This document shows positions 1 through 6,062 of a DNA stretch of 10,014 nucleotides, in pieces. Both the position numbers and the translations under genes were made by a program. The notes beneath the pieces were generated by a model. The model was given only the letters and a program-made list of their open reading frames with translations, searched no databases and had not been told where the DNA came from. This DNA is from Desulfobacterales bacterium (GTDB lineage Bacteria > Desulfobacterota > Desulfobacteria > Desulfobacterales > Desulfobacteraceae): positions 1-10,014 of the forward strand of contig JAKSAU010000613.1 in assembly GCA_022361535.1 (NCBI GenBank), read 5' to 3'. The first letter of the stretch is position 1. Each line of letters starts with the position of its first letter.

Positions 1-140
1 ATATTATAAAAATAAGAGAACAGGTGTCCGGTCAATTGCTCGTCGGGAATCAACTCCAGGCGGTTCAATGCTTCTGTTCTGGTGCAGTTCTCAAGTATAT
101 CTCCAACCTGCTTTTTAACTTTCCTGCCGTAAGGTTTCAT
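1..140 (-). CDS. N-terminus of a HEAT-like (DVU0298-type) protein, cut by the window edge
   Basis: A minus-strand reading frame opens at ATG 140-138 and stays open to the left edge, giving 46 complete codons. The visible protein starts MKPYGRKVKKQVGDIL and continues with an 'ALNRLELIP..QL.GHLFSYFYN' pattern. This spacing (ALxxLxxxPxxxLxxxLFSxxY) resembles the start of small HEAT-repeat proteins of sulfate reducers that I know as the DVU0298 family; the family name is from memory of the motif and was not searched. An ATG at 159-157 is out of frame with this ORF. The ribosome binding site is weak (AGAGACAG just upstream). No function can be given. The rest of the gene lies outside the window. 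Confidence 0.55.
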   Translation of the reverse strand, partial: MKPYGRKVKKQVGDILENCTRTEALNRLELIPDEQLTGHLFSYFYN

Positions 141-558
141 AAGCTGTCTCTTTTTTCATGTGAAGACGATGGTTTGCAGTTAATAAAGGATACAAGAGCA
201 TAAATTATGCCAGACTTGCTTTTATAAGATTTGCCTGTCGGTTATGAATGAAATGGGAGAATAGCAGCATGGTGGGATATGGTAGGACAGAATTGGAAAG
301 TATAACCCGGCCTTGAACGGGCAAAAGCTCTCTGCTAAATTTCTGCGGGTCGTCCTGACCCGCTCCAAAGCGGAAGTTCCGCTGCCCTTCAGTCCATGAG
401 TTCATCAGAACTTACGCCGCGAAGAGCTTTTGCCCGCCCAAGGCCTAACCGCCTATATTAATTAAAATTGATGTTATAGAGAATATGTAGGTAATAGCTT
501 TGGCTTTTAGTATTGAGAAAAAAGCACATTAATTAATGTATAAAATGTAATCTCGTTT
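141..558. other. Gene-less stretch holding stem-loop element A
   Basis: This 418-base stretch between the partial gene at the left edge and the SnoaL-like gene has no convincing coding region. A 66-codon minus-strand frame (205-405) runs through the inner part of the stem-loop element at 303-450 and is probably fortuitous. Bases 141-302 should hold the promoter of the leftmost gene, but I could not pick out a good -35/-10 pair. Bases 451-558 are AT-rich with nothing recognisable. Confidence 0.5.
303..450 (-). repeat. Stem-loop element A (long inverted repeat with three inner hairpins)
   Basis: Bases 309-330 and 424-445 form an inverted repeat with 20 of 22 positions pairing. Three short hairpins lie inside it. 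The first is GCGGGTC (345-351) with GACCCGC (357-363). The second is AGCGG (369-373) with CCGCT (379-383). The third is AGTTC (399-403) with GAACT (408-412). The fold would be a closed long stem ending in a multibranch junction. Read on the minus strand it begins GGTTAGGC (450-443) and ends GCCGGGTTA (311-303). Both end signatures recur in element B at 1055-1119, although the stems differ. It is not a terminator, because no T-run follows either arm. It could be a MITE/REP-like dispersed repeat, a recombination site or a structured RNA. Confidence 0.7.
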
Positions 559-936
559 TTAATCTTGAGGGATCGGTAAATTATGTATCTTTAAAAATGA
601 TAACTTGTCCCAATATCCTCTTTGGAAAACAATTTTATCATGTTTGATCTGAAAGAACCCACATCCTCTTAAGCCAAGAGGATCTTTCCATTCAAGAATT
701 ACCCATTCTCCATCTTCAAAAATATTCTCAATTATGCAGATCATATCAGCTTGTGCAAATTCGTTAGAGAACATTTCTTTAATGGAATTTTTCCCTTCAA
801 CTGGTTCATTGGCTACTTGATGATTGATTGCATTGTCAGCATAAAACTCAGCCATTAAGTCTGCATCACCTTTGTTAAATGCATCGACCCATTTTTTTAT
901 TATTTCTGATGGGGACATTGTTCGTTTCGCTTTCAT
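559..936 (-). CDS. SnoaL-like / NTF2-fold protein
   Basis: A 125-residue protein if started at ATG 936-934. Its N-terminal helix (SEIIKKWVDAFNKGDADLMAEFYADNAINH) is the classic opening of the SnoaL-like/NTF2 cone-shaped fold. A GxxxIKEMF segment follows, and then the beta-rich half with 'EWVILEWKD' and 'GCGFFQIKHDKIVFQRGYWD'. Such proteins are small single-domain cytosolic enzymes or ligand binders with very diverse chemistry, so no substrate can be named. The frame extends to a TTG at 954-952, and an internal ATG lies at 918-916. None of the three has a good Shine-Dalgarno sequence, so the start is uncertain. The gene looks more AT-rich than its neighbours and sits alone between stem-loop elements A and B, whose GGTTAGGC ends face it. 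That context hints at accessory or transferred DNA. Confidence 0.75.
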   Translation of the reverse strand: MKAKRTMSPSEIIKKWVDAFNKGDADLMAEFYADNAINHQVANEPVEGKNSIKEMFSNEFAQADMICIIENIFEDGEWVILEWKDPLGLRGCGFFQIKHDKIVFQRGYWDKLSFLKIHNLPIPQD

Positions 937-1054
937 AATCAAAATTATGGACAAGTAAAATCAATTTTATTGGAGAATATCCTTACCGCGCTTGGAAATG
1001 CAACATAAAACATAACAGCAAGGCACATTAACATATTTTAGAAATAGTCTCGGT

Positions 1055-1119
1055 GGTTAGGCTGTGATGCAGGTGGATGCTGGAGCGGCAAAAGCACCAC
1101 CTGCATCACAGCCGGGTTA
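1055..1119 (+). repeat. Stem-loop element B (perfect 17-bp inverted repeat)
   Basis: GGCTGTGATGCAGGTGG at 1060-1076 is perfectly complementary to 1097-1113. After one bulged A (1077), TGCT 1078-1081 pairs with AGCA 1093-1096, leaving an 11-base loop. The element begins GGTTAGGC (1055-1062) and ends GCCGGGTTA (1111-1119), the same ends as element A read on the minus strand. GGTTA is therefore directly repeated at both edges. The 9-mer GGCAAAAGC (1087-1095) also occurs in element A (320-328). There is no T-run, so it is not a rho-independent terminator. The wider gene-less stretch 937-1255 otherwise holds only the dyad at 1157-1170 and a possible promoter at 1181-1209. Confidence 0.75.
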
Positions 1120-1156
1120 AACTGTACCCGCTTGTCTCATTATTCCGGCACAAAAA

Positions 1157-1170
1157 TGTATCTTGATACA
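1157..1170. promoter_or_regulatory. Perfect dyad TGTATC-TT-GATACA, possible operator
   Basis: Two six-base arms separated by TT form a perfect palindrome 11 bases upstream of the candidate -35 box of the transglutaminase-like gene. The position suits a regulator-binding site, but the regulator is unknown and a 14-base dyad can arise by chance. Confidence 0.3.
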
Positions 1171-1180
1171 AATGAGTCTA

Positions 1181-1209
1181 TTGATTTTAAGGGGTGTACC
1201 AGATATACG
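1181..1209 (+). promoter_or_regulatory. Candidate sigma-70 promoter for the transglutaminase-like gene
   Basis: TTGATT (1181-1186), a 17-base spacer and TATACG (1204-1209) match the sigma-70 consensus at four of six positions in each box. The start codon follows 46 bases further on. This is a moderate match only. Confidence 0.35.
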
Positions 1210-1255
1210 AAAACAGGTTCTACTTTTGATATCTTACACGCTTGAGGATAAATAT

Positions 1256-1930
1256 ATGGAAACTGATCAGATGGAAATCTATTGTTCGCCCACCTTTTTT
1301 ATAGATTCGGACCATAAAGACGTTATTGAGTTTTCAACTCAACATGTCGGGGATGCAGCTACCGATATGGAAAAAGCGGTTAATCTGTACTACGCAGTTC
1401 GAGATATAGTTAGATACAACCCATATAGCATTGAACCTGAACTTGAAGGGATGAGAGCCAGCCGGGTGCTTTCAAAAGGAGAGGGCTATTGTGTAGCCAA
1501 AGCTGTGCTTTTAGCAGCCTGTCTTCGATGTCAATCTATACCGGCCCGGCTAGGATTTGCCGATGTGAGAAACCATCTGTCTACTAAAAAACTTCGGGAG
1601 AAAATGGGAACCGACCTTTTTGTTTGGCATGGGTATACAGATATTTTTCTTGATGGAAAATGGGTTAAGGCAACGCCGGCCTTTAACTTAAGCCTATGCC
1701 AGGCATTCGGTGTACTTCCCTTGGAGTTTGACGGAACCAAAGATTCCGTGTTCCATCCGTTTGATGCAAAAGGAAACCGCCACATGGAATATGTAAAAGA
1801 CCATGGGCGGTTTGCAGATTTACCCTGGGAAAAAATGATCAAGGATTACCAGGCAGCCTATCCCAAATATTTTGATACAGCTGGTATCTCGGGTGACTTT
1901 AAGGCCGAAGCCCTGGCTGAAAAGGGTTAG
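1256..1930 (+). CDS. Transglutaminase-like cysteine peptidase-fold protein
   Basis: A 224-residue protein. The reading frame extends upstream to a TTG at 1163, but ATG 1256 has GAGG at 1244-1247, eight bases away, and the family-like sequence begins just after it, so I use ATG 1256. The core has the transglutaminase-like signature: G75-E-G-Y-C79 followed by a helix (VAKAVLLAACLR), then H125-GYTDIFLDGKWVKATPAFN. C79 and H125 are the expected catalytic Cys and His. The third catalytic position, usually Asp in a 'vDp' motif, reads T140-P here, so any third residue must be another one, such as N144. No signal peptide or membrane segment is seen, so it should be cytosolic. Bacterial members act as peptidases, amidases or transferases, and the substrate cannot be told. 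Its stop codon overlaps the stop of the converging MetE-like gene. Confidence 0.8.
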   Translation: METDQMEIYCSPTFFIDSDHKDVIEFSTQHVGDAATDMEKAVNLYYAVRDIVRYNPYSIEPELEGMRASRVLSKGEGYCVAKAVLLAACLRCQSIPARLGFADVRNHLSTKKLREKMGTDLFVWHGYTDIFLDGKWVKATPAFNLSLCQAFGVLPLEFDGTKDSVFHPFDAKGNRHMEYVKDHGRFADLPWEKMIKDYQAAYPKYFDTAGISGDFKAEALAEKG

Positions 1931-2991
1931 GATTCTCTAATCGCCTTAGATAAATCCCTTGTCAGTTCCAGTACCCGCTTGGCGGAATCAAAATCCAAAG
2001 ATCCGGTACCGCAGCTCGGAGTGATGAAAATCTGTTCAAGCAGGGTGTCCCGGTCCAACCCAATTGCCATGAGTTGATCGATTTGATCATTGAATTTTTG
2101 TCTGAGCCCTTCAACTGTCTGGGCTGCAATAGTGTCGGCTTTGTCAGTTGGTACAATGCCCATGGCCAGGATACCACCACGGCTTACAAAGGCCTTTATC
2201 TGGTCAGGATAAAGGATAAACCGGTCAAAATAGGAAAATGCATCAAAGTTGATGATATCGATGTCTGTCTCCAAAAGCATATCCCATTGGGTGTTGGCAC
2301 AGACATGAACCCCGGCAAGACCATTTTCCCGGTGGATCATCTCTACAATTTCTCCTACGCACTCCATAACATCTTCTTTGGTAATGGTGATGTAGGCAGA
2401 GGTGCCGAACCCTGCAAGAGCCGGCTCATCCAGGAAAATAATGGGGGTTGCATTCCGTTTGGCAAAGGATTGTGCCTGCCAGGCTGCATTGAGAGCCAGT
2501 CGTTTGACTGCAGCGTCCTTTAACTGCTCATTGTAAAAAATGTCCCGGCCCTGCTCATCTTTCACTCCTGTGGCAAACGTAATGGGTCCTGTGACCTGGC
2601 CTTTAAGGGCAACAAATGTCTGGTTGCTTTTGTCTACCTGGTCAAGAAACTGGGAAAATCCCCTGCCGGTTTTTGGTGTAAATGCAAACCTGGAATCATC
2701 AAGCTCGACACCGGCTTCAGAAAGGGTAAGGTAATCTTCAAAAAAGGAGAGAAAATCCTGATCATATTCTTCGCTTTGGGTGTCAATGAATATTTTGTCG
2801 CCTTTTTGAGCTATGCCGGGAAGGCCGGGAAGAAATTGATCAATCATTCCCTCTTCTTTAAACATGGGAAGCTGTACCCACAAGGGGGCATCAGGTGTGT
2901 AATCCATGACCAAACGCGCAGCGTCTTCATGATCGGTCATAGGCAGGCTGCCTACAAGAAGCGGAAGTGTATTTGCTTTAAATTGAGTCAT
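1927..2991 (-). CDS. MetE/UroD-superfamily protein, short methionine synthase-like methyltransferase
   Basis: A 354-residue TIM-barrel protein equal to the catalytic C-terminal half of cobalamin-independent methionine synthase (MetE), without the N-terminal half. From ATG 2991, the zinc-ligand pattern is visible as H229-V-C231, D250 in 'INFDAF' and C327 in 'TPSCGTGSLDF'. A GQVTGPIT loop lies at 131-138 and DEP at 188-190. The protein probably transfers a methyl group to a thiol, most likely homocysteine to give methionine in the cytosol. Short MetE-core proteins of anaerobes are known to use donors other than folate, such as corrinoid proteins; which donor applies here is not visible. The frame extends to a TTG at 3021, but ATG 2991 has GGAA about eight bases upstream and fits the start of the conserved sequence (MTQFKANTLPLLVGSLP). 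The gene converges on the transglutaminase-like gene. No riboswitch was recognised in the 190 bases upstream. Confidence 0.8.
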   Translation of the reverse strand: MTQFKANTLPLLVGSLPMTDHEDAARLVMDYTPDAPLWVQLPMFKEEGMIDQFLPGLPGIAQKGDKIFIDTQSEEYDQDFLSFFEDYLTLSEAGVELDDSRFAFTPKTGRGFSQFLDQVDKSNQTFVALKGQVTGPITFATGVKDEQGRDIFYNEQLKDAAVKRLALNAAWQAQSFAKRNATPIIFLDEPALAGFGTSAYITITKEDVMECVGEIVEMIHRENGLAGVHVCANTQWDMLLETDIDIINFDAFSYFDRFILYPDQIKAFVSRGGILAMGIVPTDKADTIAAQTVEGLRQKFNDQIDQLMAIGLDRDTLLEQIFITPSCGTGSLDFDSAKRVLELTRDLSKAIRES

Positions 2992-3181
2992 TGTCGGTTC
3001 CAACTTTAAAAGAGATTGCAATTACATAGGCATTTGAACATAGCGCGGGTTTTTGTATTCCGCATCATTCTATAGTGCCCAAAATGCGCTTATAGCACGT
3101 TTACGGAACAAACCCCAGTATTGCAGGAAATTATTAATAAAGCCTAACCGACTCTAATTAGACACTGCAAAGTATTATGGT

Positions 3182-4156
3182 TTAACCTACTTGGCGGACA
3201 GCCAATACCGGGCAGTCAGCCCTTGAGATGACGCGGTCGGTTGTCGATCCCACCAGGAATTGCTCAAGCAGGCTGTGGCCGTGAATCCCAAGGACAATCA
3301 TATCTATTTGGTTGTTCTTGGCGTAATCTAATATTTCCATATAAGGTTCTCCCCGGCATATACGTATAACAGGGGTGCACCAATTACGGCTTTCTTCAGG
3401 TACCATGATGGAAAGCTGTTCTTCCATCTGCCCCAGGATATCCCTGGAACGTCCTTCCCGTTCTTTTTCTGATATGGGCTGGTCTGCGACCGGATCAGGA
3501 TCCGGTGCTAAAAAGTCATCCTCCCGGAAACGGATGGCATCTGCAGACCCCAATGCGACATGGGTTTGGGGCTTGACCACATGAACCAGGTGAAGCTCTG
3601 CTTCAAACTCTTGGGCAAGGCTTAACGCATAGTTGAAAGCCAGGTCGGAACCTTCTGAGAAATCACAACCAACCAGAATTCGTTTCATGGGAAGTCTGAC
3701 TTGAGGCGTCTGCTTGCCTGTCCCGGGGTGAAGAACGAGCAAGGGACATTCCAGGGTTTTGACCAAACGGTCAGTAACGGAACCTACCAGGAAGCGTTTA
3801 ATGCCGGAACCTCCATGGGTGGCTGCAATGACCAGGTCGATTTCATTTTTTTGGGCCAGCCTGGTAATTTCATCAGCCGGATGCCCAAGCGAGACCAATG
3901 TGTCAGCCTGTACATCTGCTTGCTCGGCAATAATGCCAACTGCGTCCATGGCATCTTCAATACGCTGGGCTGTTACCTCTTCTGTGGAAAATCCGGCCTG
4001 GGCATGGCTGGACAGCATCACCGTATCCTGAACAATATGACAAACGCAAAGATCTGCATTAAATTCCCTGGCCAGGGCTTTGCCATAGTCGAGAATCATG
4101 GGGGCAAACCCTGAAAAATCAACGGCACACATGATTTTTTTCGGACAAATTCTCAT
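3182..4156 (-). CDS. Tandem universal stress protein (two UspA domains)
   Basis: A 324-residue cytosolic protein with two UspA domains, residues about 4-144 and 156-322. Each starts with 'K.I.(C/V)..DFS' and ends with the nucleotide-binding loop. In domain 2 the loop is a full G-x2-G-x9-G-S (G290, G293, G303, S304). In domain 1 the first glycine is alanine (A112, G115, G125, S126). UspA domains with this loop usually bind ATP and are induced by starvation, redox or other stress. The linker of domain 2 (about 205-235) is long and acidic or charged (DDFLAPDPDPVADQ). ATG 4156 is preceded by a strong AGGAGG seven bases away. Gaps of about 160-190 bases on both sides suggest a separate transcription unit. 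Its specific stress role is unknown. Confidence 0.93.
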   Translation of the reverse strand: MRICPKKIMCAVDFSGFAPMILDYGKALAREFNADLCVCHIVQDTVMLSSHAQAGFSTEEVTAQRIEDAMDAVGIIAEQADVQADTLVSLGHPADEITRLAQKNEIDLVIAATHGGSGIKRFLVGSVTDRLVKTLECPLLVLHPGTGKQTPQVRLPMKRILVGCDFSEGSDLAFNYALSLAQEFEAELHLVHVVKPQTHVALGSADAIRFREDDFLAPDPDPVADQPISEKEREGRSRDILGQMEEQLSIMVPEESRNWCTPVIRICRGEPYMEILDYAKNNQIDMIVLGIHGHSLLEQFLVGSTTDRVISRADCPVLAVRQVG

Positions 4157-4342
4157 CTCTTTCCTCCTTTTGCAAAGGGTTAAAATAAAGAATCATATCC
4201 AGGTACAACAAGGTCTTTGAAGATCTATTGAATCAAATGGGCCAACAATAAGGGGGGGATGCAGAGTTGAACCGTCATGAATTGTAATATCCGTGGTGCT
4301 ATGGCGTCAAGAAAAAACAAAGAAAATACAGGTATGGGTGTT

Positions 4343-5110
4343 CTAATCCGGGGTGCAGATATGTGGGATTCGATCAGGATCCATTCCTAAAAGCCTGGCG
4401 GCAGATTGATCCACAGCATAGGGATCAAATCCTGCAATGAGACGGTTGACATGTGGATGACATTCAGGGCCACCCAGATGGTATTGGCTTAATCCGACAC
4501 TTGCATCCATCAAGGTTAAATTTGGTAAGATATACCGGTTCAGTTCAATTATTGACCGTTGCATTTCGTCGTGGAACGCGGCTTTCTTCCAATATCCTCC
4601 TCCAGAATAATGCTGGGGTGGTGCAAAACCCATCATGTTTTTTAAGGTACCTGTTATTTCTGCCAGGGAGTGTGCTTTGAGCACAGGCAGTGAAATGATA
4701 AAACTTTGGGTCGCAATTTTGGGAAGATAAAATTCAGGGAAAATGGTATTACCGGGATATGTGTGGCGTTGGAGGTCTGCGTGGTTTAGATCTAAAAGCT
4801 CAATATCCATTTCCCGTGCAAGCCTGTCAAACCCCAGATTGGCAAATACCTCATTGGTTTCAAGGTGGGCATCGCCACAGCCTTCTGCAAGGATTATTTT
4901 TGCGTCTGAGTAGGTCCGTACATATTCAATCACTACCCTGCAAAATTCCGGGGATGTGGTAACGGGAAAAGGCGAGTCATTTACCAGGTTAGGTTTGAGC
5001 ATCACCATCACCTGTTTCGCTATGATGGTACCCGCCTCAAGTTTGTCCAGTAAGACAGGTACACTTGTTTCATAGGATTCAAATGGTATATTAAGTACCG
5101 ATATAGTCAC
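4343..5110 (-). CDS. DUF362 domain protein
   Basis: A 255-residue protein with the hallmarks of DUF362: KPNLV (39-43), 'AEGCGDAH' (75-82), LPVLKAH (141-147), TGTLKNMMG (153-161) and 'AGFDPYAVDQSAARLLGMDP' (226-245). The family's biochemical role is unestablished. Some members carry an added 4Fe-4S ferredoxin domain, but this one does not. The conserved cysteines seen are C57, C78, C217 and C252. The start is GTG 5110-5108, only three bases after the stop of the small upstream gene and without its own Shine-Dalgarno sequence. This suggests translational coupling, so the two genes are probably one operon. The next ATGs (residues 35 and 37) would remove conserved sequence. No terminator was recognised downstream. 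Confidence 0.85.
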   Translation of the reverse strand: MTISVLNIPFESYETSVPVLLDKLEAGTIIAKQVMVMLKPNLVNDSPFPVTTSPEFCRVVIEYVRTYSDAKIILAEGCGDAHLETNEVFANLGFDRLAREMDIELLDLNHADLQRHTYPGNTIFPEFYLPKIATQSFIISLPVLKAHSLAEITGTLKNMMGFAPPQHYSGGGYWKKAAFHDEMQRSIIELNRYILPNLTLMDASVGLSQYHLGGPECHPHVNRLIAGFDPYAVDQSAARLLGMDPDRIPHICTPD

Positions 5111-5113
5111 GGG

Positions 5114-5317
5114 TTATTTTTTTATTTTAATCTTTAAGTTATGGGCTTTGATAACACGGTTAACCGCATCATTAACTTCATTCCTGCTTAGGCTGGAAGT
5201 GAATTTGGTCCCATTGGTTGATATATCTACCCCTTTAAGATTCTTTTTGGTCAATTTCAGCAGCACGCCCAGTCCGAATGATTTTTCAACTTCAAAGGGC
5301 TTATCTTTATTTGTCAT
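5114..5317 (-). CDS. Small basic conserved-looking protein of unknown function
   Basis: A 67-residue protein starting MTNKDKPFEVEKSFGLG and ending in a lysine-rich tail (NLKIKIKK). The frame extends to an ATG at 5332, but ATG 5317 has an excellent AAGGAGG six to seven bases upstream, which lies inside the longer version, so 5317 is the better start. I recognise no family. There is no signal peptide or membrane segment. A glycine/leucine-rich stretch (SFGLGVLLKL) precedes a probable C-terminal helix (RNEVNDAVNRVIKAHNLKI). Its stop lies three bases before the GTG of the DUF362 gene, so the two are likely made together and may act together. The leader contains a hairpin at 5347-5379. Confidence 0.75.
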   Translation of the reverse strand: MTNKDKPFEVEKSFGLGVLLKLTKKNLKGVDISTNGTKFTSSLSRNEVNDAVNRVIKAHNLKIKIKK

Positions 5318-5346
5318 GATTACCTCCTTCATGGCTGCTTACAGTT

Positions 5347-5379
5347 AAGGGCAACCTTATATCATTGATATCGGCCCTT
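5347..5379. promoter_or_regulatory. Hairpin / nested dyad in the leader of the small gene
   Basis: AAGGGC (5347-5352) pairs with GCCCTT (5374-5379). Inside it, ATATCA (5359-5364) and TGATAT (5366-5371) form a perfect dyad around a single T. It lies 30-62 bases upstream of ATG 5317 on the minus strand. No T-run follows on the minus strand, so it is a poor terminator. An operator or an mRNA leader structure is possible. Confidence 0.4.
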
Positions 5380-5463
5380 TCCTGGGAAATACTAAATCAT
5401 GAACAGAAAATAAGAACTATTTTTAAATATGCCAGATGTTTATGTATAAAAAGTTATAAAAAC

Positions 5464-5985
5464 CTAACATTTGTCGTTGTCCAATTGGCATTCCACTTCC
5501 CTTTGCTTTTCAGATAACCTGACTTCACGTCTTGCCAGCGCTTCTTTTTGGCGGCGTTTTTCTTCTGTTGTCTCAGGCTTTAAGGGTGGAACCAGTGTAG
5601 GGCGATGATCGTCTCCCAATGCTACAAAGGTCAGGTAAGCAGATGCCAAATGGGTTATTTTGCCAGTTAGTAGATCTTCGGTTTCTACTCTGGCTCCGAT
5701 CTCCATGGATGTCCGGCCGGTCATGTTTACACAGGCTTTTACGGTTACAAGGTTACCTATAAACGAAGGCTTATGGAAATCCAGACGGTCGATGGAAGCA
5801 GTGACGCAGACTTTGCGGGTATGCCGGACAGCAGCAACACCTGCGGCATTGTCAATTTCTTTCATAATAACGCCGCCATGGACAATGCCGGCTGGGTTGG
5901 CATCTTCCGGCAGCATAACACGGGAAATAAGTACTGAGGAGTCAGATACACATTTGTGAACAGGTTCAGGTGAGTGGGCAGACAT
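5464..5985 (-). CDS. Acyl-CoA thioesterase, hotdog fold (YciA/BACH type)
   Basis: A 173-residue hotdog-fold thioesterase that hydrolyses acyl-CoA to free acid and CoA in the cytosol. The family signature is clear: 'MLPEDANPAGIVHGGVIMKEIDNAAGVAA' at 24-52, with N30 and D45 at the positions of the catalytic Asn/Asp in this family. Then come 'DRLDFHKPSFIGNLVTV' and the 'GRTSMEIGARVETEDL' strand region. The C-terminal 40 residues (134-173) are highly charged and helical (EEKRRQKEALARREVRL), as often seen in the BACH-like branch. ATG 5985 has AGGAGG six bases upstream. The gene follows cmoM on the same strand after 77 bases, so the two may be cotranscribed. Chain-length preference cannot be told. 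Confidence 0.92.
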   Translation of the reverse strand: MSAHSPEPVHKCVSDSSVLISRVMLPEDANPAGIVHGGVIMKEIDNAAGVAAVRHTRKVCVTASIDRLDFHKPSFIGNLVTVKACVNMTGRTSMEIGARVETEDLLTGKITHLASAYLTFVALGDDHRPTLVPPLKPETTEEKRRQKEALARREVRLSEKQREVECQLDNDKC

Positions 5986-6062
5986 TGTATCCTCCTAAAA
6001 TTTTTCAGATCAGGTGATATAGAAATTTAATACCAAAAACATATCATAGGAACTGGATGGTG

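Noticed and set aside
205..405. 66-codon minus-strand frame
   Set aside because: About half lies inside stem-loop element A, it has no ribosome binding site, and its sequence follows the hairpin pattern, so it is more likely repeat sequence than a gene.
303..1119. Classic integron gene cassette flanked by attC sites
   Set aside because: The core-like GTTAGGC is present, but a true attC has RYYYAAC on the left and GTTRRRY on the right. Both elements carry GTTA at both ends in one direction, and no integrase is visible.
1163..1255. 31-codon N-terminal extension of the transglutaminase-like protein from a TTG
   Set aside because: The TTG lies inside the TGTATC-TT-GATACA dyad, the extension spans the candidate promoter, and ATG 1256 has a GAGG at the right distance.
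1531..1842. 103-codon minus-strand frame
   Set aside because: Lies wholly inside the transglutaminase-like gene, opposite strand, with no family-like sequence.
2074..2523. 149-codon plus-strand frame
   Set aside because: Antisense shadow of the MetE-like gene, which has clear motifs.
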